Source of the DNA: Spirodela intermedia
Taxonomy: Eukaryota; Streptophyta; Magnoliopsida; Alismatales; Araceae
Assembly (NCBI GenBank): GCA_902729315.2
Contig: LR746270.1
Coordinates: 5,628,221-5,692,220, forward strand
Direction: 5' to 3'
Length of the DNA: 64,000 nucleotides
Of the stretch, positions 22,917 to 36,200 are shown piece by piece. A program made the translations under genes and the position numbers. Positions within the stretch are counted from its first letter, which is position 1; each line of letters begins with the position of its first letter. The notes under the pieces were generated by a model. It made no database searches. It saw only the letters and a list, made by a program, of their open reading frames with translations, and was not told the origin of the DNA.

Positions 22917-24749
22917 TCACCATATGAAATCTCAACCACTCATATTTCACAATTAATGTTGGCTCTAGTTGTTGCAAGAAAAGGTCTTCCTAAAATTATT
23001 AGTGTTTGGCTAAGTGTCATATGTGTTTTTAAATCTAAGAGCTTAAAGTGTACTGCAAAATATTTTTTTTACTTTAATTATAACATCCTCTGACATGAAT
23101 TTCAAAGTCTTAATTGACATATAACCTAGTTGCAATACAACAAGTGTAGGTTTGAGTTTACTTATTCTAAATTACTTACATGTTAATACAAGTAAGAGAT
23201 TAATAGTTGACTCTAAATCCAATATGGCATTATTAAATTTTATTCTTCCTATGCTACATCAGATGATTAATGCCCCATAATCTTTTAACTTCCTTGGTAG
23301 CTGGCTCTATAATATTACACTAATTTATATTCATAATTATATTTTCTTAAAATCTCTACATTAAATATATAGTTATTTGGTACATGTTTAATGGCATCCA
23401 CCAAGGGAATAAGTATTTGTACATATTTAAATAGATTTAATAATGCTTCATTTTGAATCTCTCTTCTTCAAAGTTGGGGCTCTAAAGCTTAAGAGAAAGA
23501 TTGGTGGTGTGTATTTATCTCGACCTATTCCTTTTTATAATTCTTTTTGTCTATTGTTGTCCACATTGAGCATTGTTAACTCATCATCTTTATCTATATT
23601 CTCTTCCTCTATTTGATTCTTCTTCATATTTACTTAGTTGTTTCGAATAAACTCAAAGATAGGCTTGTTCCATAAGCTGATTTTTCTTTATTTTTATGAG
23701 GGTTTTCATAATTTTCTATTGCTAAGACTAAAAATAGTGTGAATATTCTCAAATTAGGTTGTATGGAAAGATAGGTGTATTTTTGAAGACTAAATTGATG
23801 TTTTGAGATGAAAATCCTGGAGGATGTTAAGGGTTAGGGTTTGCTATAAGTTAGATAAGCAATTGTCTAATTTTCTCCTAATATGTGGTTTATTTTTCTG
23901 TACTCAATGCAAATGATTTTTGTAATAGTTATTAGATTATTTAGTTTTCTTAGATGATCAATAAATAATCTTGATATTATTCCTCTTGTATCATCATCTA
24001 TCGAAAACTACTAACTACCTCCATAGTCTCATTTTTCTTAGGTTGGACTAATGAAAAATTTTGTATTGATGTCAACATAAATTGTTTTTCTAGAGACTAT
24101 TAAGGTTGATTTTTAGGTACTATCGTGATTGACACAAGTTCTGATCTGGTTTTTAGACATTTACAAGTTGGGATGTTGACGGGTTAGAAAGTGAACATTG
24201 GTTATTTTTCACAAAAAATTATGGTGGTATCTCTCCACCCTCGGTTGTAGGTATTGAAATTTGGGTCATATTTTTGCTTGTACTGTGAACTGCATGTGCT
24301 TAATCATGACTATTAGAAGCTAATTGTGTTTCTATTGAAATATTTCATTCAATTTGGTTTGCATCTGCATGAATAGAGAACTAAATTAATCAATCGGAAA
24401 CTATGTGATGATTGAGTTATTCAAGTTTACAATGATATAAGTCAATTCATTTATACCTTTAGTTCATCTATTTTATTAAGTTTTTCCTGGTTAATTTATT
24501 TCAGCGTTCCACTCTTTCTCCTCCAATCACTTAATCTCATATATTCAACCATTTTTTATAGATGTATCATTTCTGTAAAAAAGTAAAAATGATTTGTAAT
24601 TCAATGAATTCTCACTTAATTTATTGAGTAAATTAAGTGTTTCATCATCATTTTTATTCATATAAGATCCTCCAATTGATGTATCTATCATCTTTTTTTT
24701 TTTTTACCTTATCTATTATAAAATATATGTAATATTTTCCATTGAATAA

Positions 24750-25085
24750 TTCCATGGTGTGGGTGTCTCCTAAATATATTTTTTAAATTTGTCTCATACT
24801 TTATGAAATGGCTCCCCATCGATTTAAGTAAAGTCCATAATAATCCACCTCATTGGGGTTCTCTTACTCCTAAGATAAAATTTGTTTAAGGATTCTTGTG
24901 TTACTGCTAGCCATATGTTCACTTCTCTCCCTAGAATAGCATATTATTAACTAGCCTCATTTTTTAGTGAAAATGAAAAGAAGGTAAGCTTAAGCAGGTC
25001 ATCTGCATCTTTAATAGTCCCACATATCCTTAAAAGTTCTAATAAATGTTGAAGTGGATCTTCATTTGGATTTCCATAGAAAATA
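24750..25085 (-). pseudogene. Retrotransposon gag remnant (Athila-type)
   Basis: The minus strand reads FYGNPNEDPLQHLLELLRI, then LLKLTFFSFSLKNEA, and later GEPFHKVWDKFKKYI. These are the familiar blocks of the retrotransposon gag domain, in the expected order and spacing but with in-frame stops. Confidence 0.75.
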
Positions 25086-25553
25086 GGTAATATTTACATT
25101 TTTTCTAATTAATATCTTCTGCAAATAGGATGTTGAATCAAGACTAGACCATTAGCTGGATTGAAATAATCTTAATTGTTTATGGGGATCAACTACATTT
25201 TACTTATTTTCCATTCCAAACAGAGGCTCTAAGTTTTTAGGTTGTGGCCTCCACCTACTCTCTCTAATAGTGTGCTAGTTTTGGTTTAAGTGCCATCTAA
25301 TATGCATACATAGTTCACAATGTTTTTATCAAAATAAGTAAAAATATATTAAAAAATCAAACTAAAAGAAACCAAGTTCAAAGAGGGTTTCACTACACAT
25401 TTGAGGGCTTCTTTCCCACTTTAACTCCTCGATAATACATATTGTCCACAATTCTCCCTTTAAAAAAAAGATTGAAGAAGGAAAGCAAACACTAGCATTG
25501 AATCTTAAAAAATAAATAAAATAGACAATTAACACCATGTTGTTCAAAGATCA

Positions 25554-25571
25554 TCCCTAACAATGACATCA
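25554..25571 (-). other. Decayed tRNA-Asp-type primer-binding site
   Basis: Read on the minus strand, these 18 bases lie just inside the right (5') LTR. They match the complement of the plant tRNA-Asp 3' end at 11 positions, and all seven differences are C-to-T or G-to-A. tRNA-Asp is the usual primer of Athila-type elements. The gap to the LTR edge at 25591 is longer than normal, so either the LTR edge or the site has shifted. Confidence 0.6.
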
Positions 25572-25590
25572 AAAAATTCTCAACCCTAAC

Positions 25591-26515
25591 TGTTGTTACA
25601 TGATTTAAAAAAATTAATTACTTTTACTAAATTCCTCAATGATATTTTTATAACAATATATAATGGAACTCAAGTCGCTTTCCACAAGGATGGTCTGAAA
25701 ATATTGGTAACCAATTGCTTTGTTCTCTTGACTGACTCAACACATGAAAAAAGATAAAAATATAATCTTCTCTATAGGAAACATCTTTGTTGTTGTCATT
25801 TGTGTTTAGAATTAATTCTCTAGGTTTGTTGGTTATTTGTATTATAATTATTCTTTAGACCTCATATCCCCTCAGTCCTCAATTGTCCTTTGAATTTTAC
25901 ATGTGGGAAATTTAAAGATAGTACAATAAATAAAATTTCTAAAAAAGATAAATACTAGACTCAACTCTAGACTAAACATAGCCCTCTATAACTAAAATAA
26001 GAATACTCCAACTAAGAGGACTAACCTTGACATCAAGGTGACAAGAAAATGATTCCAAGCCTAGGTTAATTGCATAATTAATAAAAGATACCAACAAAAT
26101 GAGGTCATATAAGAATTTGATTCTTCTAGCAAAGTCTATCACCTACTAGGCAGGGGAGAACATTGAAGTAGATGAAAGCGATGGTAAATCTCAAGAAAAA
26201 TAAATAGTTCATAGTGGAAAAGAATCATCCTTTGATCCTTGTGTCCCCTAAGGACTAGTAGAGGAAGGACATAAGCCAAATTTCAAGAAAATCACTGACC
26301 AAAAAAAATTTGAGGTGAGAACAATGAGGGGTTCGCACTCTCTACTCCATCACCTAAGAGGGCATTGTAGACAAAAGTCCCCCTCTAACACTTGTGTCAC
26401 CCAAGGACCAGTGGAGGGGGAGGAATGCAAGCTATAATAAAAAAGCTTGGAGTAGACAACTAGAATACAATAAAGCGAACTTATTCCTCTATTGTGTCAC
26501 CCAACAAAAAATGAG
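25591..26515 (-). repeat. Right (5') LTR of the Athila-like element
   Basis: It aligns in order with both halves of the left LTR. It begins TGTTGTT on the plus strand, and similarity ends near 26515. It contains internally repeated blocks around CTTGTGTCxCCxAAGGACxAG (near 26238 and 26390), which also occur in the left LTR (near 17078 and 18868). Confidence 0.75.
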
Positions 26516-26616
26516 AATAGGGGAAAGCTCATCATAGAAAGTATCGTGCCACCATCATTATCATGCCACTGCCAAAGCACTTGGGGGCCCTCTTTATCCC
26601 CTAGCTGTCCCTTCTC

Positions 26617-26640
26617 TCTCCCTCTCTCTCTCTCTCTCCC
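26617..26640. repeat. (CT)n microsatellite with interruption
   Basis: CT dinucleotides between the two retrotransposon remnants. Confidence 0.9.
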
Positions 26641-26899
26641 CTCTTAAGCACCCATCGTGATGGGCTAGGTATTGGGCATGTTGTAATTGGCACATTACCA
26701 AGTTTTCCAAAAGCCACTCCATCAAGTCCAACAAACGTATGACTGTGAAAAAGAAAAGATAAAAAGAGGTAAAATGTTTCTCAAGACTAGGGCTTGGATG
26801 TTGCACTAGTCTATGGGTTAAATCATCAAATGGATATTTATTAAAAAATAAGAATATGCACATTTAACAAAGAAAAAGCATGAAACATATAATAAAATA

Positions 26900-29100
26900 T
26901 ATTTGATTTTTTAATTTAATTTTATTATATTTTACCATAGTAAAATTGATATTTCTTAACAAATCATTAATTACCATCTAAAATTGATAACTTAACACAT
27001 GTACAAGAAAAAAAACATGAATAAGTCTTGAGGTCCTTATTAATATCCTCATGTTGACAATCAATTTGAAGATAGAATGTGACATTTTAGAGAAGTGTCC
27101 TACAATCAGAACAATCCCATGTAAAGTAAATTAACAATTATTTTATCTTGACCTAATAATATAGATGTAAGAATGTTATATACCTTGATGACTTGGTTGA
27201 AAAATTATTTTAGGATATTTTTTGTTGTGAATGGATGTTTTAAGAGAATAAAGTAAGCATATTTACTCAACTTATTGACCACTATCAGAATTTTCTAATA
27301 ACAATTGAAGGATAAGAAGCCTTCAATAAAATATGTTATACTATTGTCTCAAGTCAAATTGGGAATCTAAAGCAGTTAGAGTTACAGTTGCAAACATCAA
27401 TGATTCATATTTGTTATGTTGGACTCTATGCATTAGTGTAAATAATTTTTGACAACGTTTTTGATTCTCAAGTAATAAAAATCTTGAGATATGTGTTTAT
27501 AATAGGTTCATAAGAACCTTGAAAGTCCACATGCAGTATTATCATGACATTCTTAGAGTATAACGAAATCATTCCAATTTTTTTGGAAAGAACCAACTCG
27601 CCTTAATAAGATAGAACACCATGATGCAACCTGTATTTAAGGTTCTTGTCTAACCCATTGGATAGCTCTTGTTTGATCTTAGTAAGTTTGCTATGCTCGT
27701 CAACTTATGTTGTCAAGCTGTTATAATCAAACTATCATGACATGACAGTATTTTTTATTCGTTATGTAATAGGTAGAAGGATTCTTGAGATGATATCTAG
27801 CACCATATTCTCTATTCTAGTCTTATGTTTTATTTTAAAATAAAATTTTATAAGCTTGCTTAACACATTTGGTGTTCAAGAAAAAACAACTACTATTCAA
27901 GGAAATATTTCAAATAAATTTGGTTTGTATATATTATGAATGGGCTACCCATAAGATAATATTTTCACTTTAAATGGCAGTATCATAGTCCTAAGTTCTC
28001 TCTCAAATACAAATTTTAGCATATTTTTGGTGAATGATACTTGACTGAAATAGACCATCAACTAGTGATTTTGCATAAGTACAACACATCCTAAATCCTG
28101 AAGCATCAATTTTTAATTCAAATGACTGAAAAAAGAAGTGAAGTCACTAAAAATATTGTTATCATTGTTCATTTATGTTCTTAAAATAGTTTCTCAAGCC
28201 TATGTTCCACTGGAATATATCATTCTTGTGCTTATGAGGAGCCAAGCAATGCTCTCATCATTAACCACAAAGTGTCAAAAATAATCTTAACAACATTTAG
28301 AATATATATAATTCTCATGAATTGATATGAGTGGGCCATTAACCATTTTCTTGGAGTCTACGATCACTCTATCCTTTGACACTTAATGATTGTAGTATTC
28401 AATATGCTTGCTAAAAATTACACTTTTTCACATTAATATGGAGCTAATGTTCTTAGATTAGTTGGAACACTTGAGTCAAGTGTTGGTTGTGTGTTTATGT
28501 ATCTAGATTGTATATGAATATATCATCAAAAAATATTAATATTTTTTTGAATGAATAGGTAAAAAAAAATTATGTCCATTAAGATCTGAAATGTGGCCGA
28601 AGTATTTTTGTTTTCAAAAGACACTACTAGAAATTTGTAAAAACCCTTGTGTATTTTGGACGTTATTTTGTGTAAAATTGTCTTGTCCATACAAATTTGA
28701 TGGCAACTAGATTTTAAATTCAACTTGGAGAAAACTTTTAGATCCATACAATTCACCCAAGAATCTTTCAACAATTGGGATTTGAAAGCTGTCAAAAAAT
28801 AATGTTGTCAAGTCACCCATAATTGACATAAAATCTCTAACTATCATCTTTTTTTTTATCAATGGAGTCTAAGTAGCATATGGACTCATTGAAGGGTAGA
28901 TGATACCCATATTACACATCTTTTCTATTAGTTTTCAAATTTATTTTTTTGAAAACGTGACAATAATTTCTAGTAGCAAGAGCACTTAACTCTAATGTGA
29001 TGTAATGACTGATCTCTCTAATAGTCAAGTGAGAGTCCATCACATGACATGAAAACCTTGAAAAACATCTAGATTAATTATTATTTGTTGATTGAGTAGG
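26900..29100 (-). mobile_element. Pol remnant of a second Ty3/gypsy retrotransposon
   Basis: The minus-strand frames, high to low, read as RT and then integrase. RT covers about 28940-28520 and includes MGIIYPSMSPYAT and VFSKLNLKSSCHQICM. From 28460 to 27800 come segments like the post-RT block (VSKDRVIVDSKKM) and RNase H (CVVLMQNH). Integrase covers about 27420-27060 (LSKYAYFILLKHPFTTKNI). These blocks differ from the Athila copy next door and resemble chromovirus/Tekay-Reina-type elements. It is full of stops and frameshifts. No LTRs could be paired, so this is a truncated copy or its LTRs are unrecognisable. Confidence 0.75.
28526..28940 (-). pseudogene. Ty3/gypsy reverse transcriptase remnant
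   Basis: The clearest part is an 89-codon open stretch (28795-28526) with LKVFSKLNLKSSCHQICMDK, then KGFYKFLVVSFENKNTSATF and QILMDIIF. These are RT motifs 3 to 5 of Ty3/gypsy elements. Upstream, in shifted frames, lies the MGIIYPSMSPYA block. The catalytic YxDD region is not recognisable. Confidence 0.8.
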
Positions 29101-30262
29101 AGGTGAGGGTCTTCTCCATGACTCTCTTGACTTGTTGACACAACCTTAAAAATATTTCATCCCTTCATTGAAAATCACAAATTATTTACTTTAGTGATAT
29201 GTCAGACTTACGTAGATGTAAGTTTTCTCATAGGATGAGTGTGATACCATCAACCAAAAACTTCATTGGGAGTTAGTTTCAGCCCACCCTCATGATATCT
29301 AGTACTCTAAGCCACTACATAAAGTTTTAACTTGATCTAGGATGTGTGCTGTATATGCCATCCCGAAGTGATCTATTAATCTGCTAATAAGTCGTTTCAT
29401 GGCAGCTCCATCTATCACTTAATATGACATATGTGTTGTCCAATGAATATTTGATCACCCTCAACTCTTGTATCTTCAAAACTACTCCTTGACAATGTAC
29501 AGGTCCTCTGACTGTCATGTCATTTATCATCACAATCTCGTAACTAATGGTAGTATAAAGACAATCTCAATTCTTGTATTAATTATTGAGTCACTAAGTT
29601 GTTAGTCAGTCTACATTCTTGTATTTTCTATTGATTCGCCCCTTCAGCTTCATGGTCCTTGGTATCAAAGATTAATAGTTGAATTAAGGGAATTTTCAAT
29701 ATTTACTTAGATCTCAACTTACTTCTTGGTTGTCTGAAATATTATGATCTGTTCAATATCATCTCTAATGTCACCCTCGTCTTCATGAATAAAAGATAAC
29801 CATTCAACCCTTACCCTTCCCTTTCCGGGCAGAGGTTACTTGAATACTGGGCCTATTTTTTTGGTCTGATAATACCGTACCCAACATGATGCTGTGTTCA
29901 ATTGATCTTTTTATTTACTGGAACCCTGAAAAACAAACATAAGTTCTTATTTGATATAATAACTGGAGCATAGGAGGTTAATTAATTAAAAGGCATCTGT
30001 GCAAAGTTCATCGAGGATAGGCTCACAAGTGCCGAGATCATTTAGATTCTTATAGAAACAGAGAAACTATTTCACGGAATCAAGCGTGGTAAGCCTCCTG
30101 ACTGATTCTATTCACCTTCTCAAACACCGAAGCCCAACTGAATCCTAGAAACCCCAGACGGGGGAGGAGCTGGTCAGCAGCGAAGCTCGGATACCAAAGA
30201 GGCCTGCATAAATACTACAACAGCCCCTGACCAGCCGTCCACTTTGCGGCAGTAGCGGCGGG
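29101..30262. other. Edge of the transposon island and 3' flank of MTA
   Basis: 29101-29800 is AT-rich with no recognised content and may be further decayed element. 30000-30262 is closer to genic base composition and should hold the MTA 3' UTR. The minus-strand open frame at 30145-30342 partly overlaps the last MTA exon in another frame and is a shadow. Confidence 0.4.
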
Positions 30263-33200
30263 TCAGGCATCCGAGGCTTCAGACTGTGATTGGTCCATAA
30301 ATGGTCTAGGTAGCGGCGGTGGCTTGGACTCAGAGCCCACATAGGGGCTCCTCATTTGGGCAGCACTAGGATCTCCCTCTGCTGCTGATGACGGTCTGGG
30401 CGGCGATGACGGCTGGACCTCCACATCCGGGTATGCCGCCTTGAACCGGGCCCTCAGCCCTTCGTCAACCAGCCGGACCCCATTCAACTGGTTTCCTAGC
30501 GACAGCCAGCTGCTCAAAAAAATAAAAGTACATAGAATTATGATCGTTGATAAGCATAATGACACCAACCTAATACCTGAACAAAATAAAAAATGAACGC
30601 TTGCCCAGATTCCGGCATACCCTGCATGGGTGTTGTGCATTCGGGCGAACAATTCCAGCTTCCTTGTTCTTGGGCTGATCCTCTCCAGAAGAGGGTACAT
30701 CTGCAAATAATTACACAAGTTTTCCTCTTTATAACTCAGATTATCTGTAATAACCAAGGCCGAACTATTCTTAGCAGCTCACACTAAACTGCAATCTTCC
30801 CTAATTTCTTCCCTTTTCAAGGAGAGAAATTCGAGAAACTGTAGGCTCAAAGCTACCTCGTCAGGCTTGCGGCTGGTCTCCCGAACTTCAGCGACGATGA
30901 CATCAGTGTCGATGTTCCTGTTGATCTCCGGGTTGCCCTTTATACCAACGAGGCAGTGCTCCTTGCTGTGGTTCAGCCAATGGCCGGTGCGGCCGGTTCT
31001 AATGATCCGTTGCAGCTGATTGGTCTTCACCCAGATGATCTCCTCTACACGCTTGTATCCCCATTGCTCCAAGCTGTTTATCAGCACGTAAAAACAGAGC
31101 TTAGTCAATACTTCTTTCACAAACTCTGGCTAAATGCTGAACAAATATATCATCCACTCAGGAGTGATCGTGCCAAAGGTATACTAAAGATATGAATTCG
31201 TTAGAAAAAAAGTTAGTTTTTCATCTTGTCAAAGAGTTGAACAATGAAAATAGATGCCGATAGCCCCACAGAGATATAAACTAATCCGTATATTTTACCG
31301 CAATTAATTAATTATAGCAGGGAGATGGAAAATAAGAATTAAGAAAAAAGACTTAATTACTGCTGTCTAGGAGGATAACAATTACGAAATTGATAAATAA
31401 ATGGCAAGAATGGGCCGCACTTCCTGGTTAAATTTGTTGAACGGAATGAAGGAGAAATAACCTGGAGGAGGTACTTGTCCAAGGGCAATGGGGAGAAGGT
31501 GGTCCCCAAGCTCAAGAGAGCGCACTAACCTTGGCAAAAACGGACTTAATGACGGAAGTCTGATGTAAAGCTGGTCAATTGGAGCTCCAAATTTAGACGT
31601 TAATTTCAACAGTAATTAAGCCTTTAATCCGAGCTAGACGATCTAAGCCAAGCCTTAAATAGGGGCTTTTCACACGAATCACCAAGCTGGTGAAAAGCCC
31701 CTGATATTATTAATATGAGTACAAGAACCACTCACAATTACATAGTGTGAGAGAGCCTTAATCATGTGGAGTGTAATGGATAGGAGTACGAGGAATCATA
31801 ATGAGTGTTGTTCACGAAAAGAATATTCGTCACACTAGCAGATGAAATAGTGTGTGCATGGAAGATAAAGTTACACAGAAGGCTAGAGCTAGTAAGAGGA
31901 CCTCTAGCATCCAGTAATCTATTGCGTCCCTAGAATCTCAGACTCATTGCCATTCAAGATTTAATAATCATCCACGGATTAAAGAATCAGCCAACACCCG
32001 AGACAAACATTGGTTCTAAGATATCTTTCCAAATCAAAGAAACCCAATCGATTTTAATGCTCTATATCAAAGAATCACCCATATTTTATCAGTATATCCC
32101 AATGCTGTGAAATTCTGACGATTTATTTGGAAAAAGATGATATGCTTGCAGCTTTGTATGCACCTTTCCGACCCTGACACTCCTTCAAAGGGCGGGGCTG
32201 GAGTTTCCCCCACCCTTAATTATTTCGACTGAGCTTCCCGATGAACATAGCTGGCACAAGGTATTGCATAAAGAACAGAACTAAGCCTAAACAAGAACAA
32301 GTCAATGGAATAAATTTGGTAAGCACTAGCACTTCACCCTAGGGCATACTCTTTTGTTTTCATTAGTTGGGATCGAGAGACAACTTTAGCCCTTACCTGC
32401 GTACTTAATTTACACCAATGCTAATAGTTTATTAGACCACAGACGAGGTGACACAGATAATCTAGAACCAAGTGTATTCTTTTCCAAATTTATTATGCAT
32501 TTTAATGCGTAATTTTTATCAATGATCAGAAGCCATAAATAAAGCATCCACTACCGTCAGTTCAATACAAAGGAAGAGATAGAAAATGTGTCGGTGCAGA
32601 TGAACACAAGAAGAGCCATTAAACAATCAGTCTTACCACAAATCTCATAAAAAGTGAGGCATAAACCTCGGTAGGACTTGGAATGACCATGATTATTCAG
32701 AAATCAAAATTTTAAAATTCATCCAGTGCGCCTTTTATCCTTAGAAGACCCTTCTAATTGGAAAAAAATAAAAAGGAGAGCATTAGATAGACAATCTCAG
32801 ACCAGCCCAAATTCATCCATGTCAAATGCAGCCCAAGACCACACCCAACTCAGGTTCAGCCTGATCCAAATTACCTCATGCATTTGCCTAGCTGACCTTG
32901 TACATACACTAGTTATAAGCCAAATTGAGAGCTTATGCCTAAAGATATGCACGCATATCGCATACGAAAATATAGACCAACAGCCAAAGGAAATGTCAGG
33001 GTCAGCTCAACTGAGTCCAGTTCAATTTTTGGGGGCTTGATGATTCTTCAAACCAGGGCAAGCCATTCACGCAGAAGCTCGCTCCAAAAGTGTTATACGT
33101 AAAATAAATGCGTTGTTCAACGAAAATGACTTGACTCACATGTAGAAACAGTATCATTGAATTGGTAGCAAATAACTTGATGAGCAAAGAAAGGGGGGGA

Positions 33201-36200
33201 GGTAACAAAGATGACTATCAGCAAAAATAAGCATGCTCAAGGAAAGACAGATGAACATGAACACATACCATTCACGCCCTAGTTCCATTGCCCGTCCAGT
33301 GACCCAGAGAAAAATTAGACCATCGGTCTGTAATGCAGGAACGTTCAGATTTCTCATCTCATCATCAGCCATAGTTCCATAAGGTAACTCCATATGAATG
33401 TCCCAAGGTGGATCTGCCATGATGACTCCAAATTGTCCGATGATGTCCATTCTAAATGAACGGATATCGCAATTAATCCACTGTGGTTCGCCAAGTTCCA
33501 CTTCTGAACAATATTCTGCCCTCTGTGTCTTCATTGGTTTTGGAGGAGCCATACTTACAGCTCCCATCATCAGTGGAGACACATCAGGTGTAGGATCAAG
33601 CTCATAATGAACATACTTGCATGTCTGTAACAATCACGAACATCAACACCGTATCAAATGCAGAACAACTACGCGGCAAAAAAAGATAACCTTTGTGCCC
33701 GGCAGTGACACAATGTAAGGTGCAGAAGAACTGCACAGAACAATGAATTACCTTCATGTGTCGACAAGTGTCCAGGAATGAGCAGTCGCCTAAATTTGTG
33801 TCCGTATGTGGAGCAATTATCCGACGGAAGTGCACCTTAAGAAAAAAGTTGTTTCAAGGCCAACTGAGCAAAGTCAAACATTCACATGCGAAACTGGGAC
33901 CATTTGATAATGTATTATTGGTCACACTTGACCCTCACACGTGCTAAGGTGTCTAAATATCATGATGTTGATCCCCCATAGCTTTCAGTTAACTTTATTG
34001 CTAGCGAGAAGGTAACTCTTAAAAAGCATTGGCAAGTACAATACTTGTAGATGTGAAAGTGTTGTCCAACAAAATTAAAATCATTTCAAGGATTTGCCCA
34101 AGATGAATGAGAACTTGGATGATAAATAAATGTCATGTTTGGCACATGGTTCTAGCTATGAAACAAGAGGTGGCGAGGTCAATATGATGGGAATAATCAG
34201 CATCAAACCATTAAAACTAACCTTCTCGCATGCTATGTATGAGCCAGACTGACGTCGGCAATCTTCCTTCGTTAAGTTTGAACAATATTCTTTCAGCTGA
34301 GAGCCACCTTTTGTCTTGAACTGTAACGCACAGCAATAGTAGCAATACAAACTGGCATATATCAGGAAAAGTTGTAGGAGAAAGGCAAAAATTGAAAAGA
34401 TAATTTCAAACAAATAAAAGTACGAGTAAATCAATCACACATCTTGAAGATGTTGATATTTTCAGAAGCACAAAGATTCCAGATTTTAAAACAAAGTGGT
34501 AATAGTGGGATGGGAGGAATGCCCACATGCCAATGTGACTATTGCAAACAGTTGCACGGGCCTACCAGAGATTGATCTTTTATACCGATCCAAAGAAGAC
34601 TAGAATCATCAATTGCAGGGCGGCGGTCAGATTCTAACTGGGTAAGGATGAGTAAGAATCCCAAAACTGTAGGTTCCTTTTCTCTCGAATGATATCCACG
34701 TTTTCACTCCCAGTGGAGTGTTCATGATAAGACCATTCAATCAAAGATAGAATAATACCAACAAACACTCGATTTACACAAGTTATCAAGTCATCTGAGT
34801 AACATAAATTCGTGCCTACAGGTCACTGAACCAAACGAATAATTTGTAGCAGGACAAAATAACTCAGCGCAAAACCCAAGATAATGCTTACCTGATGCAT
34901 GAGATCTATAAAAAAAAATGTTATGTACAGTTCAGTTCAAAATTTTCTATTGAATAATCAAAGAAAGCTAATGCACAAAACAATAGCCAATACGATTAAA
35001 TAGAATAAAACAACAAAAATCACAAGCATGTGGTGTGGGTTTTCTGAAGAGAAAATTTTCTATCAGCAGCCTTCATATTTCTATATCAAAAATCTGAGAA
35101 AAAAAAAGCATGATATAGGAATGTAGTTAATTTAATATGAAAATTTTGATTGAAATCCAGGGAAAAATCATACTCCACCTTCCTCACCTTAGTCACTTTA
35201 GCAACTAAGATCCAGAGGGATCTGCCAGGAGCCACATAATCAGGTGGAATCAACACTTTTATGTCCAAAAGGTTTCCCCAATTTGGCCAGATATGGAAAA
35301 TCTAGGACAACCTGCTCTAGCTCGAGACTGGAATCCAAAATAAACAATTCAACAGCACTATGTGATTTCGAATTCTTTGTTGCGTTTTACTGACAGGTTG
35401 GGTTACCCAAGCCATGCAAAAAAATATATGAGAATCCCAAATGGAATACACAGAAAAGCTTCAATCTTTATTGAATTGAAAGCTTCTACACAAAGCTGCA
35501 ACTTCACACAGAGAAGAAGGCCAAAACTGTAGGACAGCAAAGTCTGATTGCTTCCCTAAGAACTCCAGAGCCTAGTGCTTGGCACGATGTGAAACATAAA
35601 TAAAGGGCTACCCGAGAAAATGTACCAAAGTCAACGCATATATCAGGATAAAACACGACAAGACAAGCTTTCCAGGATAACATCCCATGTGACCAAGTGA
35701 ACACATGTGACAAGCCTGAAATCATCAAAAACATGCGGGAAATCGAACAGAAGAACATAATTCACACAGATTTACAAAGGGTTTCCAGACCTTTGCTGCG
35801 ACTGCAGTCTCCTTTGCTGTAGGCCGGTGGATTAGATCCAACAGCTCTTCTCCAGTCTTCGATTTCTGCAACTCCATGAATGACTTCCTGCTAAGAAGAG
35901 CTTCAAGATCCTTGAGATCGTCCTCTTCCGTACTCTTTTGAGGAAGCAGACTGGGACCACCCATCCCAGGTGGAGGGGCGAGAGGAGGCCGGTGGAGAGG
36001 GGGAACACCAATCCCCCTGGGGATCCCCATGAGCCCCATGACTCCCCTCGGGCCACCTCTCGGCCCCAGCATAGAACCCGGTCCTCCAGCTCCAGGAAAA
36101 ATGGGAGGCAAGCCCGAAAGATGAGGATCGACAGGCCCCAGCCACATCTCTGGATGCGGCGGCCTCGGCATCAGAGCTGCAGTAGAGGCATCAACTGCGG

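Larger units (their letters stand above)
16486..26515 (-). mobile_element. Degenerate Athila/Tat-type Ty3/gypsy LTR retrotransposon
   Basis: Similar LTR sequences at 16486-19010 (split by a later insertion) and 25591-26515 flank an AT-rich core. On the minus strand the core holds, in order from high to low coordinates, a primer-binding-site remnant, gag, an acidic linker, reverse transcriptase, RNase H and integrase. Examples are gag at 24750-25085 (FYGNPNEDPLQHLLELL), pre-RT at 22423-22641 (IIEWSIKDLKGIN), RT at 21800-22320 (KWRVCIDYKKLN), RNase H at 21225-21485 (YILGSKVTIYSDH) and integrase at about 20300-20945 (VFDILGIDFMSHI). All are broken by stops and frameshifts, so the element is inactive. 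The domain order and the wording of these blocks fit the Athila/Tat branch. The LTRs are clearly diverged, so the insertion is old. Confidence 0.85.

Noticed and set aside
22818-23093. 91-codon frame with a long Asn run
   Set aside because: It is translation of a (TAA)n microsatellite read as AAT within a dead retrotransposon.
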